Shown here: positions 45,888 to 56,180 of the stretch, piece after piece | Layout of the letters: each line of letters starts with the position of its first letter | How positions within the stretch are numbered: position 1 is the stretch's first letter | Assembly (NCBI GenBank): GCA_903833275.1 | Contig: CAILEP010000031.1 | Coordinates: 124,001-188,000 of the forward strand | DNA length: 64,000 nt | Origin: an uncultured Bdellovibrionales bacterium | Lineage (GTDB): Bacteria > Bdellovibrionota > Bdellovibrionia > Bdellovibrionales > UBA1609 | Direction of reading: 5' to 3' | Notes under the pieces: generated by a model | Told to the model about the DNA's origin: nothing | Seen by the model: only the letters and a program-made list of their open reading frames with translations | Databases searched by the model: none | Translations under genes and position numbers: made by a program

Positions 45888-47981
45888 GTGTCAGAGCCGA
45901 AAAACGTCGATGATCTAAAGTTCACGCGCAATATCGGCATTATGGCCCATATTGACGCCGGCAAAACAACGACGTCAGAGCGAATTCTCTTTTACACCGG
46001 AAAAAGTCATAAGATGGGCGAGGTTCATGACGGTAATACCGTTATGGATTGGATGGTTCAAGAACAAGAGCGGGGTATTACTATTACCTCAGCGGCCACC
46101 ATGTGTTTCTGGAAGAACTACCGAATTAACTTAATTGATACCCCGGGGCACGTTGATTTCACAATCGAGGTCGAGCGGTCACTGCGCGTTCTAGATGGCG
46201 CAGTCGCTGTCTTTGACGGCGTGAATGGAGTTGAGCCGCAATCCGAAACCGTTTGGCGACAGGCCGACAAGTACAAGGTGCCGCGCATTTGCTTTGTTAA
46301 TAAGATGGATCGAGTCGGAGCTGATTTTGATATGAGCGTGGGCACGATTCGAGAGAGGCTTCATGCCAATCCAATTGCGCTCCATTTGCCTATCGGTTCA
46401 GAATCTCATTTTGTCGGGGTTGTCGATTTAATCGAAGAAAAAGCCCTCATTTGGGATAACTCGGCACTCGGAGCTGATTATAAAACGTCGCCGATCCCCG
46501 AAGATCTCGTCGAAGAGGCGAAAGAGCGGCGTGAGAAACTCATTGAGCAGGTTTCAGAATTTGATGATACTTTGCTCGAAAGATATCTTAACGGCGAGTC
46601 GCTGTCGGCAGATGAAATACGTGCGGCGATTCGTAAAGCCGCTTTGCAGTTGAAACTGACCCCGGTTTTGTGCGGCTCTGCATTTAAGAATAAGGGCGTG
46701 CAGCCCCTGCTAGATGCGATTATTCATTATTTGCCGAGCCCTCTTGATGTGCCTCCAGTTGTTGGTCACGATCCGGAGAATCCTGAAAAAGAAATTATTT
46801 GTACGACAGATTACGATGAGCCTGTGGCTGCACTCGCATTTAAAATTGCGAATGATCCATTCGCAGGGTCGTTAACTTATATTCGAGTTTACTCAGGCGA
46901 ATTAAAAGTGGGGATGCAGCTCTTGGTCCCGCGAGAAAATAAGAAAGAACGCATTCAGCGATTAGTAAAACTTCATGCAAATTCACGAGAAGAAATTCAA
47001 TCTCTCAAGGCTGGGGATATTGGGGCAGCGGTTGGTTTAAAATTCACTGCGACTGGTGATACGCTTTGTGAAACCCGTAGAACTGTTTTACTTGAATCAA
47101 TTAATTTTCCAGAACCAGTAATTGCTGTGGCGATTGAAGCCAAATCACAGGCTGATCAAGAAAAGATGGTCCAGGCACTTGATAGACTGCAAAAAGAAGA
47201 TCCGTCTTGTCGCGTGCGGCCCGACCCCGATACAGGACAGATGCTTCTTTCGGGCATGGGAGAACTTCACCTTGAGATATTAGTCGATCGTCTTCTCCGT
47301 GAGTTTAAAGTACATGCCAATATAGGTAAGCCCATGGTCTCCTTCCGAGAGACAATTCTCGGCAAGAGTTCAGGAAATGGGCATTTTTTACGTGAAATTG
47401 CAGGCAAGACCCATTCCGCGAATGTCACTTTTGATATTGCACCGCTCAAGAGAGGGACTGGTTTTCAATTTAGCCCCGGGACGGTCACCGTGCAAAATAT
47501 GACAGACGAGTTACTTAGGGCCATTCGAGATGGGGCTCGCGATGGCGCTGAGATCGGTGCACTTGCTGGGTACCCGTTAATTGATGTCGGAGTAACGCTG
47601 ACCGCGGCTAAAATTGTGCAGGAAGAGGCCTCCGTGATGGCCTTCAAAATTGCGGCCGCAAATGCGTTCAGAGAGGCCCTTAAGGGCGCTAAGTCTTTGT
47701 TATTAGAGCCAATGTTTAATATTGAAGTGGTCACTCCGGAAGAGTTCATGGGTAATATTATAGGGGACTTGAGCGCAAGAAGGGGTAAGGTCACTAGCAT
47801 GACTCCTAAAGGGGCCCTGCAGGCAATTTCGGCCGAGACTCCTTTAATGACCATGTTCGGCTATGCCACAGACATCAGATCCCTCTCTCAGGGCCGCGCA
47901 ACCTTTACGATGGAGTTTCGCGAATACACCCCGGTTCCTCCTAAGGTTGAGCAAGAAATACTGTCCAAAATGGGCCGCTAA
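45888..47981 (+). CDS. fusA: Elongation factor G
   Basis: A 697-residue translocation GTPase with P-loop AHIDAGKTT, switch [19 protein letters not shown] and full domains II-V. It starts with GTG nine bases after rpsG without a visible Shine-Dalgarno, so translation may be coupled. Unlike the usual str operon, no tuf follows. Whether another fusA exists cannot be seen. Confidence 0.98.
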   Translation: MSEPKNVDDLKFTRNIGIMAHIDAGKTTTSERILFYTGKSHKMGEVHDGNTVMDWMVQEQERGITITSAATMCFWKNYRINLIDTPGHVDFTIEVERSLRVLDGAVAVFDGVNGVEPQSETVWRQADKYKVPRICFVNKMDRVGADFDMSVGTIRERLHANPIALHLPIGSESHFVGVVDLIEEKALIWDNSALGADYKTSPIPEDLVEEAKERREKLIEQVSEFDDTLLERYLNGESLSADEIRAAIRKAALQLKLTPVLCGSAFKNKGVQPLLDAIIHYLPSPLDVPPVVGHDPENPEKEIICTTDYDEPVAALAFKIANDPFAGSLTYIRVYSGELKVGMQLLVPRENKKERIQRLVKLHANSREEIQSLKAGDIGAAVGLKFTATGDTLCETRRTVLLESINFPEPVIAVAIEAKSQADQEKMVQALDRLQKEDPSCRVRPDPDTGQMLLSGMGELHLEILVDRLLREFKVHANIGKPMVSFRETILGKSSGNGHFLREIAGKTHSANVTFDIAPLKRGTGFQFSPGTVTVQNMTDELLRAIRDGARDGAEIGALAGYPLIDVGVTLTAAKIVQEEASVMAFKIAAANAFREALKGAKSLLLEPMFNIEVVTPEEFMGNIIGDLSARRGKVTSMTPKGALQAISAETPLMTMFGYATDIRSLSQGRATFTMEFREYTPVPPKVEQEILSKMGR

Positions 47982-48011
47982 AAAATTCAGCATTTTTGAT
48001 CCTTTAACTAA

Positions 48012-48041
48012 TTGACAAGTCCTAAGGGCCAACGGCATATT
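48012..48041 (+). promoter_or_regulatory. Probable promoter of the S10 operon
   Basis: TTGACA (48012-48017) is a perfect -35 box. CATATT (48036-48041), 18 bases on, is a moderate -10. It lies in the 219-base gap after fusA, about 160 bases before rpsJ. The remaining leader contains AAAGCG-GCTTGCTG-CGCTT pairing just before rpsJ, which may be a regulatory stem. Confidence 0.6.
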
Positions 48042-48200
48042 CGCCTTCTTGCAAAGATCATTTCTTGGATTACAAAGAGTCGAATCGAAACTATGTTGAG
48101 AAACAGAAAATCGATAACGAAATCTTTCACTGTTCCACGGAAAGCGGCTTGCTGCGCTTAAAATTTGTTGAGTTATTCAAGCGGACTTTAGGAGAGTAAA

Positions 48201-48518
48201 ATGCAGAGTCAAAGAATTAGAATTCGATTGCGCGCTTTTGATCATAAACTTCTTGATCAATCGACAAAAGAAATCGTTGAGACCGCACGAAGAACTGGTG
48301 CGCGAGTGGCGGGCCCGATCCCATTGCCAACGCGAATTAATCGTTACACAGTTTTGCGTTCTCCCCACGTTGATAAAAAATCACGAGAGCAATTCGAAAT
48401 TAGAACACACAAACGAATGCTTGATATTCTCGAGCCCACACAGCAGACCATTGATCAGCTAATGAAGCTTGATCTATCGGCTGGCGTGGACGTCGAAATT
48501 AAATTAACAGCGGTTTAA
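48201..48518 (+). CDS. rpsJ: Ribosomal protein S10
   Basis: A 105-residue protein of the small-subunit head, also known as the antitermination factor Nus[16 protein letters not shown] and [27 protein letters not shown] are conserved. TAGGAGAG lies upstream. Head of the long S10-spc-alpha block. Confidence 0.98.
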   Translation: MQSQRIRIRLRAFDHKLLDQSTKEIVETARRTGARVAGPIPLPTRINRYTVLRSPHVDKKSREQFEIRTHKRMLDILEPTQQTIDQLMKLDLSAGVDVEIKLTAV

Positions 48519-48528
48519 GAGGGCGATC

Positions 48529-49206
48529 ATGAGCGAGCAAGTAGATCAGCAAACAGAAAAAACAAATACTACCGGTGGCTGCACACTAGACAGCCTATTC
48601 GCGATTAAAGTCGGAATGACATCTTATTTTGACGACAAAGGCGATATGCATGCAGCAACAATTCTTAAATATGAGGCGCTTGTTGTTTCGCAGGTAAAGA
48701 CCAAAGAAAAAGACGGCTATGAGGCTGTTCAATTGGCTTTTTGCCCGAAAAGAGAGAAAAGAACTTCGACAGCTCAAAAGACTCACTTGAAGGCAGCTGG
48801 CTTCGAAAATGGCGCTTATTATGTTCGAGAGATCCGACAGAAGCTCCCGGATGGAGTTGCGGTTGGATCTAAAGTTGATCTTGGCAGCCTTAAAGTTGGC
48901 GATGTTTTGAAAATTTCAGGTCGCACAAAAGGTAAAGGCTTTGCTGGCGTTGTTAAGCGCTGGGGCATGGCTGGTGGTCCGGCAACTCACGGTTCTGGAT
49001 TTCACCGCCGTCCGGGCTCAATCGGTAACAGAACTTGGCCGGGACGAGTTATGCCGGGTAAGAAATTTCCAGGTCACATGGGCGATCGAAACGTAACTGT
49101 TAAAAACTTGTCTATCTTAGATATTATCCCTGAAGAAAATGTAATCGTAATTGGCGGACCTGTGCCAGGCGCGATGAATTCACTTGTTCAGTTAACGAAA
49201 GTATAA
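48529..49206 (+). CDS. rplC: Ribosomal protein L3
   Basis: A 225-residue protein that nucleates 50S assembly. GKGFAGVVKRW, HGSGFHRRPGSIG and PGKKFPGHMG are present. The first about 25 residues (acidic, Thr/Gln-rich) extend past the usual start; the ATG at 48529 has only weak upstream purines. Confidence 0.97.
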   Translation: MSEQVDQQTEKTNTTGGCTLDSLFAIKVGMTSYFDDKGDMHAATILKYEALVVSQVKTKEKDGYEAVQLAFCPKREKRTSTAQKTHLKAAGFENGAYYVREIRQKLPDGVAVGSKVDLGSLKVGDVLKISGRTKGKGFAGVVKRWGMAGGPATHGSGFHRRPGSIGNRTWPGRVMPGKKFPGHMGDRNVTVKNLSILDIIPEENVIVIGGPVPGAMNSLVQLTKV

Positions 49207-49209
49207 AAT

Positions 49210-49842
49210 ATGGCAAAAGTTGATGTATTAGATTGGGAAAAGAAAAAAGTTGGTCAAGTAGAACTTGACCCTCAAATATTTGAGCAGCCGGTTAAAAAAG
49301 CTGTTTTACATGCGATTACGAAGTGGCAATTGGCCTCTCGTCGTAGCGGAACTCACAAGGCAAAAAGCAAAGGTGAAGTGCGCGGTGGCGGTAAAAAGCC
49401 ATTTAAGCAAAAAGGAACTGGTAGCGCTCGTCAGGGCTCGATCCGTTCACCCTTGATGCCTGGCGGCGGTGTGGCATTCCCTCCAAAGCCGAGAAACTAT
49501 GCGTATTCAATTCCAAAGAAAATGAAGCAAGAGGGTTTTAGATCAGCGTTATCGTACCTTCATAGTGAAGGACGCTTGATCGTGCTTGATTCGCTTGCGG
49601 CGAATGAAGGCAAAACAAAAAGTCTTCTTGCGAGCCTTAAGAATCTTGGTTTTGAAAAGGCGGTATTGATTGATGGTCAGGCGCACGCCATGACGTCTCG
49701 AGCAGCAAGAAATTTACCAAAATTTCGATACTACTCGGTCGAGGGTATGAACGTTTATGACCTTTTGAGATACAACGCGGCAGTTTTATCTAAAGATTCT
49801 TTAGAGAAGATCGCGGCTCGTTGTGGCATTGAGACTAAATAA
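49210..49842 (+). CDS. rplD: Ribosomal protein L4
   Basis: A 210-residue exit-tunnel protein with the loop KGEVRGGGKKPFKQKGTGSARQGS in parts. In E. coli L4 also represses the S10 operon. It starts 3 bases after rplC. Confidence 0.97.
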   Translation: MAKVDVLDWEKKKVGQVELDPQIFEQPVKKAVLHAITKWQLASRRSGTHKAKSKGEVRGGGKKPFKQKGTGSARQGSIRSPLMPGGGVAFPPKPRNYAYSIPKKMKQEGFRSALSYLHSEGRLIVLDSLAANEGKTKSLLASLKNLGFEKAVLIDGQAHAMTSRAARNLPKFRYYSVEGMNVYDLLRYNAAVLSKDSLEKIAARCGIETK

Positions 49843-49855
49843 AGCGGAGTAGAGT

Positions 49856-50134
49856 ATGTATCAAGTTATTAGAAAGCCCCTTATATCGGAAAAAAACAGT
49901 CTCTTAGCTGAAAGTAACGTTTATGTTTTTGAGGTCGATAAAGCGGCGACAAAGACTGAAGTTAAAAATGCTATCGAGAAGTTATTTAAAGTTAAAGTGC
50001 TATCAGTAAGAACAGCAGTTTGCCGAAGTCGAGCCACTCGAAATAAATTCGGAGTTGGCCTTGTGAAGTATTGGAAAAAAGCCCTTGTGCGTTTATCGCC
50101 AGGCCAAAAGATTTCGATCTTTGAAGGAGCATAG
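49856..50134 (+). CDS. rplW: Ribosomal protein L23
   Basis: A 92-residue tunnel-exit protein that docks trigger factor and SRP. VIRKPLISEKN at the start and EVDKAATKTEVKNAIEKLF are typical. Standard length. Confidence 0.97.
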   Translation: MYQVIRKPLISEKNSLLAESNVYVFEVDKAATKTEVKNAIEKLFKVKVLSVRTAVCRSRATRNKFGVGLVKYWKKALVRLSPGQKISIFEGA

Positions 50135-50137
50135 AAA

Positions 50138-50968
50138 ATGGGAGTGAAAACATTTAGACCCTTTACCCCATCTCGTCGTGCAATGACGGGTTTTGATTTT
50201 GAGGAAATTACCAAAAGTAAGCCCGAGAAATCGTTGACCGCGCCCTTGAGGCGAAAAGCGGCCCGTAATAACACGGGCATGATCACTGTTCGCCATAAAG
50301 GCGGCGGCCATAAGCGACGTTATCGCATTGTCGATTTCAAGCGTAATAAAACTGATGTCGCTGCTAAAGTTGTGGCTATCGAGTATGATCCGAATCGCAC
50401 ATGTCGTATCGCCTTGATTCATTACGTAGACGGTACAAAGTCGTATATTATTGCGCCTGTTGGCTTGAATGTCGGTGATTCAGTTATCTCTAGCGATACG
50501 GCAGATATTAAGCCTGGCAATTGCAAGCCGCTCCATACGATTCCGGCCGGCACGACAATTCATAATATTGAATATAGACCTGGTAAAGGCGCACAGATTG
50601 CGCGCGGTGCCGGTGTTGGTGCAGTTCTGATTGGTAAACTTGATGAATATTGTCAGGTGCGTTTGCCTTCAGGTGAAGTTCGTAAAGTTCTTTCTGTTTG
50701 CAGAGCCTCAATTGGCCAAGTTGGTAACACTGATAATGAAAATATCAATTGGGGCAAGGCTGGTCGTCGACGTTGGCTGGGTATCCGTCCATCAGTTCGC
50801 GGTATGGCAATGAATCCCATCGATCACCCGCTCGGTGGTGGTGAAGGCGTTGGTAAAGGTCACCATCCGGTTACGCCGTGGGGTCGTCCTTGCAAAGGCT
50901 TTAAAACTCGTAAAAATAAACGAACGAACAGTATGATTGTTCGACGTAGAAATGCAAAAGGCATTTAG
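50138..50968 (+). CDS. rplB: Ribosomal protein L2
   Basis: A 276-residue protein near the peptidyl-transferase centre. [16 protein letters not shown] and the C-terminal [21 protein letters not shown] (His conserved) are present. Standard length. Confidence 0.98.
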   Translation: MGVKTFRPFTPSRRAMTGFDFEEITKSKPEKSLTAPLRRKAARNNTGMITVRHKGGGHKRRYRIVDFKRNKTDVAAKVVAIEYDPNRTCRIALIHYVDGTKSYIIAPVGLNVGDSVISSDTADIKPGNCKPLHTIPAGTTIHNIEYRPGKGAQIARGAGVGAVLIGKLDEYCQVRLPSGEVRKVLSVCRASIGQVGNTDNENINWGKAGRRRWLGIRPSVRGMAMNPIDHPLGGGEGVGKGHHPVTPWGRPCKGFKTRKNKRTNSMIVRRRNAKGI

Positions 50969-50977
50969 GAGTAATTT

Positions 50978-51274
50978 GTGGCACGTTCTGTAAAAAAAGG
51001 CCCCTTTGTTGATTATCAATTGATGAACAAAATCGAAGCGGCCGTTAAGTCTGGCGATCGTAAAGTTATCAAAACATGGTCTCGGCGCTCAACAATTTTG
51101 CCTGAGTCTGTAGGGTTAACGTTTGCGGTTCATAATGGCAAAAAATTCGTACCGGTTTATGTAAGCGAAAATATGATTGGTCACAAGTTGGGCGAATTCG
51201 CACCAACTCGACAGTTTGGTGGTCACTCAGAGAGAAAGGCCGAGGCAGTTGCTCCGGCTGCGTCGAAGGGATAA
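50978..51274 (+). CDS. rpsS: Ribosomal protein S19
   Basis: A 98-residue head protein. It starts with GTG behind [18 protein letters not shown] and [25 protein letters not shown] are typical. Three bases separate it from rplV. Confidence 0.97.
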   Translation: MARSVKKGPFVDYQLMNKIEAAVKSGDRKVIKTWSRRSTILPESVGLTFAVHNGKKFVPVYVSENMIGHKLGEFAPTRQFGGHSERKAEAVAPAASKG

Positions 51275-51277
51275 TCA

Positions 51278-51610
51278 ATGGAAGTCAAAGCAAGCCTAAA
51301 ATATGCCAGAGTTGGCACACAAAAAGCGAGACTGGTTGCTGATGCAATCAGAGGCAAGGGCGTAAATGATGCGGTTAAAATCCTCACATTCATGCCGAAG
51401 AAGACCGCCTATTTTCTTAAAAAACTTGTTGAGTCTGCTGTGGCAAATGCTGAGCAGAAAAAAGTGATCGATGTAGATAACTTGTTTGTAAAAGTAGTAT
51501 TGGTTGACGAGGGCCCAGACTTAAAGCGCTTTCGTCCGCGAGCTCAAGGTAGGGCTTTTCAAATTCGCAAAAAGACAAGTCACATCAGTCTTGTTTTGGA
51601 TGAAAGGTAA
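51278..51610 (+). CDS. rplV: Ribosomal protein L22
   Basis: A 110-residue protein whose beta-hairpin lines the exit tunnel (RFRPRAQGRAFQIRKKTSHI). KARLVADAIRGK is conserved. Standard length. Confidence 0.97.
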   Translation: MEVKASLKYARVGTQKARLVADAIRGKGVNDAVKILTFMPKKTAYFLKKLVESAVANAEQKKVIDVDNLFVKVVLVDEGPDLKRFRPRAQGRAFQIRKKTSHISLVLDER

Positions 51611-51618
51611 GGTGAAGC

Positions 51619-52284
51619 GTGGGTCAAAAGGTTAATCCTATCGGATTACGACTTGGAGTTATTCGCACGTGGGACTCTCGTTGGTTTGCCAAGGGCAAAC
51701 AATTTGCGGACAACTTGCATGAAGATTTCAGGCTTAGAACTTATATCAAAGAGAAGTTGAAGCATGCTGGCGTCGCAAAAATTGAAATGGAGCGCGCTGC
51801 AAAAAAACTTAAAGTAATTATTTCGACTGCTCGCCCTGGTGTAGTTATCGGAAAAAAAGGCACGGGCATTGATGCGCTCAAAGCCGATATTCAGAAACTT
51901 ACAACAAGCGAAGTTTTTGTTAATATTCAAGAGGTGCGTAAGCCTGATCTCGATGCTCAGTTGGTGGCAGAAAATATTTCACTCCAACTTGAAAAGCGAA
52001 TTTCTTGGCGTCGTGCAATTAAAAAAGCAATGGCCGCGTCGCTTCGAAGCGGTGTTCGCGGTATTAAAGTAATGGTAGCGGGCCGATTAGACGGGGCTGA
52101 AATCGCTCGAACAGAATGGTATACGGAAAAAAGCGTTCCGCTGCATACTCTACGGGCCGACATCGATTATGGAACGGCAGAAGCTCTTACAACCTACGGT
52201 TTGATCGGTGTAAAGGTTTGGATCTATCGTGGCGACGTAATCTCAGCTAAAGAAGTTCAGGAGGCTGGTCGTGTTAAGTCCTAA
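51619..52284 (+). CDS. rpsC: Ribosomal protein S3
   Basis: A 221-residue mRNA-entry protein with a KH domain ([19 protein letters not shown]) and the C-terminal [24 protein letters not shown] start. Its end overlaps rplP by 14 bases. Confidence 0.97.
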   Translation: MGQKVNPIGLRLGVIRTWDSRWFAKGKQFADNLHEDFRLRTYIKEKLKHAGVAKIEMERAAKKLKVIISTARPGVVIGKKGTGIDALKADIQKLTTSEVFVNIQEVRKPDLDAQLVAENISLQLEKRISWRRAIKKAMAASLRSGVRGIKVMVAGRLDGAEIARTEWYTEKSVPLHTLRADIDYGTAEALTTYGLIGVKVWIYRGDVISAKEVQEAGRVKS

Positions 52285-52678
52285 GAAAGTAAAATGGCGT
52301 AGACAGCACCGTGATGGTTTTAAAGGCCTCGCATACAGAGGCAGCACTATTGATTTTGGCGACTTTGCATTGGCAGTAGTTAAGCCAGGTCGTTTAACGG
52401 CTCGCCAATTGGAAGCAAGTCGAATTGCAATCAGTCGATCAGTAAAGCGCGGTGGCCAATTGTGGATGCGCGTGTTTCCAGATCGTCCGATTACAAAGAA
52501 ACCGGCAGAAGTTCGAATGGGTAGCGGTAAGGGTGCTCCAGAGCTATGGATTGCGAATGTATTGCCTGGCCGAATTCTATTCGAAATTAACGGCGTAACT
52601 CGTAAACAAGCTGAAGATGCTTTTCGTTTGGCGCAACATAAATTGCCATTGAAAACCAAGTTTTTGGCGCGGGAGTAG
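52271..52678 (+). CDS. rplP: Ribosomal protein L16
   Basis: A 135-residue protein near the A site. [18 protein letters not shown] and [24 protein letters not shown] are typical. It starts with GTG at 52271, six bases after AGGAGG inside rpsC. Confidence 0.97.
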   Translation: MLSPKKVKWRRQHRDGFKGLAYRGSTIDFGDFALAVVKPGRLTARQLEASRIAISRSVKRGGQLWMRVFPDRPITKKPAEVRMGSGKGAPELWIANVLPGRILFEINGVTRKQAEDAFRLAQHKLPLKTKFLARE

Positions 52679-52680
52679 AG

Positions 52681-52872
52681 ATGAAATTTAAAGAAATATC
52701 AGATTTGACTGTTGAAGAATTACGAAAACGCGAAAAGGCCATGAACGTAGAGCTTTTTGAAATGAAAATGAAGCACTCGTTGGGTCAGGTTAGTAATCCG
52801 CTAAAAATTCGAGACATCCGTAGGGATGTAGCTCGAGTGAAAACGGCCCTAGCTTTAAAGTTATCGCACTAA
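52681..52872 (+). CDS. rpmC: Ribosomal protein L29
   Basis: A 63-residue two-helix protein at the tunnel exit (LTVEELRKREKAMNVELFEMKM). Starts two bases after rplP. Confidence 0.96.
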   Translation: MKFKEISDLTVEELRKREKAMNVELFEMKMKHSLGQVSNPLKIRDIRRDVARVKTALALKLSH

Positions 52873-52887
52873 CTGAGGTAGATATTT

Positions 52888-53202
52888 ATGGTTAAGAAAA
52901 ACACAACAGAGACGTCGGATGCAAAGGCCTTGGGCCGCAAACGCAATGAAGTTGTTGGCGAAGTTGTTAGCGACAAAATGCAAAAGACAATTTCAGTAAA
53001 GGTCTTTTCTCTTGTGCGCCATGCAAGATACGGCAAGTACGTTCGTAGCTCGAATGTATTTAAGGCCCACGATGAGAAGAATGAGGCTAAAGAAGGCGAT
53101 CTAGTTCGCATTTTTGAGACTCGCCCGCTTAGCAAAACAAAGCGTTGGACTCTTGCAGAAGTTGTTGAGAAGCGCAAACAAGTGGCAGGAGTTGACCTAT
53201 GA
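52888..53202 (+). CDS. rpsQ: Ribosomal protein S17
   Basis: A 104-residue OB-fold protein, about 20 residues longer than usual. The N-terminal extension ([18 protein letters not shown]) is polar and charged. [29 protein letters not shown] is the conserved core. Its stop overlaps rplN as ATGA. Confidence 0.95.
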   Translation: MVKKNTTETSDAKALGRKRNEVVGEVVSDKMQKTISVKVFSLVRHARYGKYVRSSNVFKAHDEKNEAKEGDLVRIFETRPLSKTKRWTLAEVVEKRKQVAGVDL

Positions 53203-53567
53203 TTCAGATGCAATCACGGCTTCTTGTGGCAGATAACTCTGGTGCAAAAGAAGTTATGTGCCTGAAAGTATTGGGCGGAAGTAAACGTCGCTATGCTTCA
53301 ATTGGTGACATTATTATTGTTTCAATAAAAGAAGCGATGCCAAATTCGAAAGTTAAAAAAGGCGAAGTCGCCAAAGCAGTTATCGTTCGAACCAAACATA
53401 AGTTGCGTCGTTCAGACGGCAGTTATTTGCGATTCGATGATAACTCTGCAGTGTTGATAAACGCGGCACTTGAGCCGATCGGCACAAGGATTTTTGGTCC
53501 GGTGGCACGTGAGCTTCGCGCAAAAAAATTCGTTAAGATTGTTTCATTGGCACCAGAAGTGCTGTGA
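53199..53567 (+). CDS. rplN: Ribosomal protein L14
   Basis: A 122-residue protein with [24 protein letters not shown] and the C-terminal GPVARELR. The gene normally next, rplX (L24), is absent: only 15 bases separate it from rplE. Confidence 0.98.
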   Translation: MIQMQSRLLVADNSGAKEVMCLKVLGGSKRRYASIGDIIIVSIKEAMPNSKVKKGEVAKAVIVRTKHKLRRSDGSYLRFDDNSAVLINAALEPIGTRIFGPVARELRAKKFVKIVSLAPEVL

Positions 53568-53582
53568 AGGTGGAGTAATTAA

Positions 53583-54122
53583 GTGAGCACGTTACACGAT
53601 AGATATAAAAAAGAAGTGGTTCCGCAGCTGATGAAGCAATTGAAGTTGTCGAATATCAGTCAGGTTCCGAAGCTTGATAAAATTGTTTTGAGCGTTTCGT
53701 CTGGCGAAGTTGTGAAAAACCCTAAGATGGCAAATACCATCGTTGATGAGTTGACCGCTATTTCGGGCCAAAAAGCTGTGATTACCAAAGCGAAAAAGGC
53801 AATTTCGAACTTTAAGCTTCGTCAGGGTATTCCGCTCGGTGCGATGGTAACTCTTCGTCGCGAGAAGGCGTGGGTATTTTTGGAGAAGCTTATTCATTTC
53901 AGTTTGCCTCGAGTTCGCGATTTTCGCGGCCTCCCGTCTAAAGGTTTTGACGGACGTGGAAACTATAATATGGGCGTTAAAGAACAAATTATTTTTCCAG
54001 AAGTAGAATATGAGAAAGTGGATATGATGCGAGGGATGAACATTACTGTCTGCACATCTGGCAAAACAGACGAACAAGGTCGAGCGCTTCTTGAAGCGCT
54101 TGGCATGCCATTTAGAAAGTAA
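53583..54122 (+). CDS. rplE: Ribosomal protein L5
   Basis: A 179-residue 5S-rRNA-binding protein with GQKAVITKAKKAISNFKLRQG and RDFRGLPSKGFDGRGNYNMG. It starts with GTG behind GGTGGAG. The next gene is rpsH, with no rpsN (S14) in the 17-base gap. Confidence 0.98.
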   Translation: MSTLHDRYKKEVVPQLMKQLKLSNISQVPKLDKIVLSVSSGEVVKNPKMANTIVDELTAISGQKAVITKAKKAISNFKLRQGIPLGAMVTLRREKAWVFLEKLIHFSLPRVRDFRGLPSKGFDGRGNYNMGVKEQIIFPEVEYEKVDMMRGMNITVCTSGKTDEQGRALLEALGMPFRK

Positions 54123-54139
54123 TCGGGAGAGTATAAAGT

Positions 54140-54529
54140 ATGGATACAGTTGCTCAATTTTTAACTCGAATTCGTAACGGCGGTCTGGCAAAGCACGAAA
54201 AAGTCGACGTGCCCTGCTCAAACATGCGTGTCGGTATCGCGTCGATCCTGCAGAAGAACGGTTATATCCGTAGCTTCAAGGTCGCTCGTGATGGCAAACA
54301 GGGCATGATGCGTGTGTATCTTAGGTACAATGCGAAGGGCGAGCCGATGATTAGAAATTTGGAAAGACTGAGTTCGCCGGGCTTACGCAAGTATGTTGGC
54401 GCTCGAGAAATTCCAAGAGTTCGAAATGGTTTTGGTATTGCAGTTGTTAGCACAAGCAAAGGGATTATGAGCGGCGAAGAAGCTCAAACTCAAAATCTTG
54501 GCGGCGAATTGCTGTTTCAAGTTTGGTAG
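54140..54529 (+). CDS. rpsH: Ribosomal protein S8
   Basis: A 129-residue protein that binds helix 21 of 16S rRNA and, in E. coli, represses the spc operon. TRIRNGGLAKHEKVDVPCSNM and the C-terminal VVSTSKGIMSGEEA (STS motif) are present. Confidence 0.97.
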   Translation: MDTVAQFLTRIRNGGLAKHEKVDVPCSNMRVGIASILQKNGYIRSFKVARDGKQGMMRVYLRYNAKGEPMIRNLERLSSPGLRKYVGAREIPRVRNGFGIAVVSTSKGIMSGEEAQTQNLGGELLFQVW

Positions 54530-54538
54530 GCGGTATTT

Positions 54539-55075
54539 ATGTCACGAGTTGGTAAATCACCAGTGTATTTGCAAAAAGGGGTTCAGGCGACTGTTACTCC
54601 TAAAAATGAAGTGGTCCTTAAGGGTGCGAAGCACTCTTTGACCGTTAAAATGCGACCTGAGATCTCGGCTAAAATCGAAGATGGTAAGGTTGTTCTTAGC
54701 TGTGCGGGCATTGAAGCTGGAAAGTTTCATGGTCTTGCGCGCGCCTTGATTCAAAATGCGGCAACTGGTGTTAGCACCGGTTGGACTAAAGAACTTGAGC
54801 TTAATGGCGTGGGCTATAGAGCGAGTGTCGCGGGTAAAAAACTTGAATTAAGCTTGGGTTATAGCCATCCGATTTCTTTCGAAATTCCGGAAGGCATTGA
54901 AATTAAAGTTGATAAACAAACAAAGATTTCGATCACCGGGCCAGATCGTGCCAAAGTTGGTCAGGTTGCCGCTCAAGTAAGAGGCTTCAGACCGCCCGAG
55001 CCGTATCTCGGCAAAGGTATTAAGTATTCTGATGAACATATTCGCCGCAAAGCCGGTAAGGCAGCGGGTAAATAA
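54539..55075 (+). CDS. rplF: Ribosomal protein L6
   Basis: A 178-residue two-domain protein with RVGKSPVYL at the start and GFRPPEPYLGKGIKYSDEHIRRKAGKA at the end. Standard length. Confidence 0.97.
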   Translation: MSRVGKSPVYLQKGVQATVTPKNEVVLKGAKHSLTVKMRPEISAKIEDGKVVLSCAGIEAGKFHGLARALIQNAATGVSTGWTKELELNGVGYRASVAGKKLELSLGYSHPISFEIPEGIEIKVDKQTKISITGPDRAKVGQVAAQVRGFRPPEPYLGKGIKYSDEHIRRKAGKAAGK

Positions 55076-55087
55076 GCGAGGTTTTTT

Positions 55088-55462
55088 GTGAGATTGAGTT
55101 ATAATAATAAGTCTGCACGTAAGGTTAAGTCTCGTCTTAAAAAACGAGTCAGAATCAGAAGAAAAGTGTTCGGTACGCCCGAGCGCCCAAGACTTTCTGT
55201 GTTCAGAAGTTCGTCACATATGTACGCTCAAATTGTGGATGATTCTGCTGGCCGGACATTAGTGGCCACATCGACAAGAGTTGTCACTGGAGCAAAAAGC
55301 ACAAGCTCTATTGATGCAGCAAAGGCTGTTGGCGCTCAAATCGCTAAGCTCGCAAAAGAGAAGAACATTACTAATATAGTTTTTGATCGTAGTGGCTATT
55401 TGTACCATGGTCGTGTGAAGGCTTTGGCTGATGCAGCTCGTGAAGCAGGCATAAAATTTTAA
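55088..55462 (+). CDS. rplR: Ribosomal protein L18
   Basis: A 124-residue 5S-rRNA-binding protein. [20 protein letters not shown] and [23 protein letters not shown] are typical. It starts with GTG behind GCGAGG. Confidence 0.97.
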   Translation: MRLSYNNKSARKVKSRLKKRVRIRRKVFGTPERPRLSVFRSSSHMYAQIVDDSAGRTLVATSTRVVTGAKSTSSIDAAKAVGAQIAKLAKEKNITNIVFDRSGYLYHGRVKALADAAREAGIKF

Positions 55463-55474
55463 GGAGACCTCCGG

Positions 55475-55942
55475 GTGGAAAGAACAGATTCTGAATTTCA
55501 AGAGAGAGTGGTTTCAATCAGTCGTGTTGCCAAGGTTGTAAAAGGCGGGCGACGATTTTCTTTCGCGGCGCTTGTTGTTGCGGGCAATGGCAAAGGCCAA
55601 GTCGGTATAGGCAAGGGCAAAGCTGGTGAGGTGCCTGAGGCAATCACTAAGGCTAGTCGGTTGGCGAAAAAGCAGTTGCAGACCTTTAAACTTCACGAAG
55701 GTCGAACGATCGTTCATGAAGTGGTTGGTAATTTTGGCGCAACTAAAGTTATTTTGATGCCTGCGGCTCCTGGTACTGGCGTTATCGCCGGTGGCGCGAT
55801 TCGCGCTGTACTTGAGTCACTCGGCATAAAAGATATTTTGACTAAATGTGTGGGCCCAACAAACCCACGTAATGCAGTAAGAGCTACGCTTAACGGCCTC
55901 AGTCAGTTGATGGACGGCCGCCCAGAAAAAATCGAGGGCTAA
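55475..55942 (+). CDS. rpsE: Ribosomal protein S5
   Basis: A 155-residue protein with RVVKGGR-like [28 protein letters not shown] and the [16 protein letters not shown] loop. It starts with GTG, eight bases after AAGGAG. Confidence 0.97.
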   Translation: MERTDSEFQERVVSISRVAKVVKGGRRFSFAALVVAGNGKGQVGIGKGKAGEVPEAITKASRLAKKQLQTFKLHEGRTIVHEVVGNFGATKVILMPAAPGTGVIAGGAIRAVLESLGIKDILTKCVGPTNPRNAVRATLNGLSQLMDGRPEKIEG

Positions 55943-55945
55943 AAA

Positions 55946-56131
55946 ATGGCAAAAACTTTTCGTGTTAAATTAATTAAAGGTCTAAGAGGCACAACACAGC
56001 GCCAGCGTGAGACTGTTCGATGTTTGGGGCTACGACGTCTTCAGTCTGAGGCGATCGTTAATGATACTCCGGCAAATAGAGGCCAAATATACAAGGTTCA
56101 TCACCTTGTGCAGGTTTTGATAGAAAAATAA
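55946..56131 (+). CDS. rpmD: Ribosomal protein L30
   Basis: A 61-residue protein, VKLIKGLRGTTQRQRETVRCLGLRRLQSEAI, at the usual position between rpsE and rplO. Not all bacteria have L30; here it is intact. Confidence 0.95.
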   Translation: MAKTFRVKLIKGLRGTTQRQRETVRCLGLRRLQSEAIVNDTPANRGQIYKVHHLVQVLIEK

Positions 56132-56153
56132 ATTAGTACTGAAGTAAATTATC

Positions 56154-56169
56154 GGTGATCGAAATCACC
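56154..56169 (+). promoter_or_regulatory. Tight hairpin just upstream of rplO
   Basis: GGTGAT-CGAA-ATCACC is a perfect 6-base-pair stem with a four-base loop, directly before the TGGAG site of rplO in a 49-base gap where neighbours have few bases. It may adjust rplO-secY translation or bind a protein. Confidence 0.55.
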
Positions 56170-56180
56170 TGGAGCTGATT

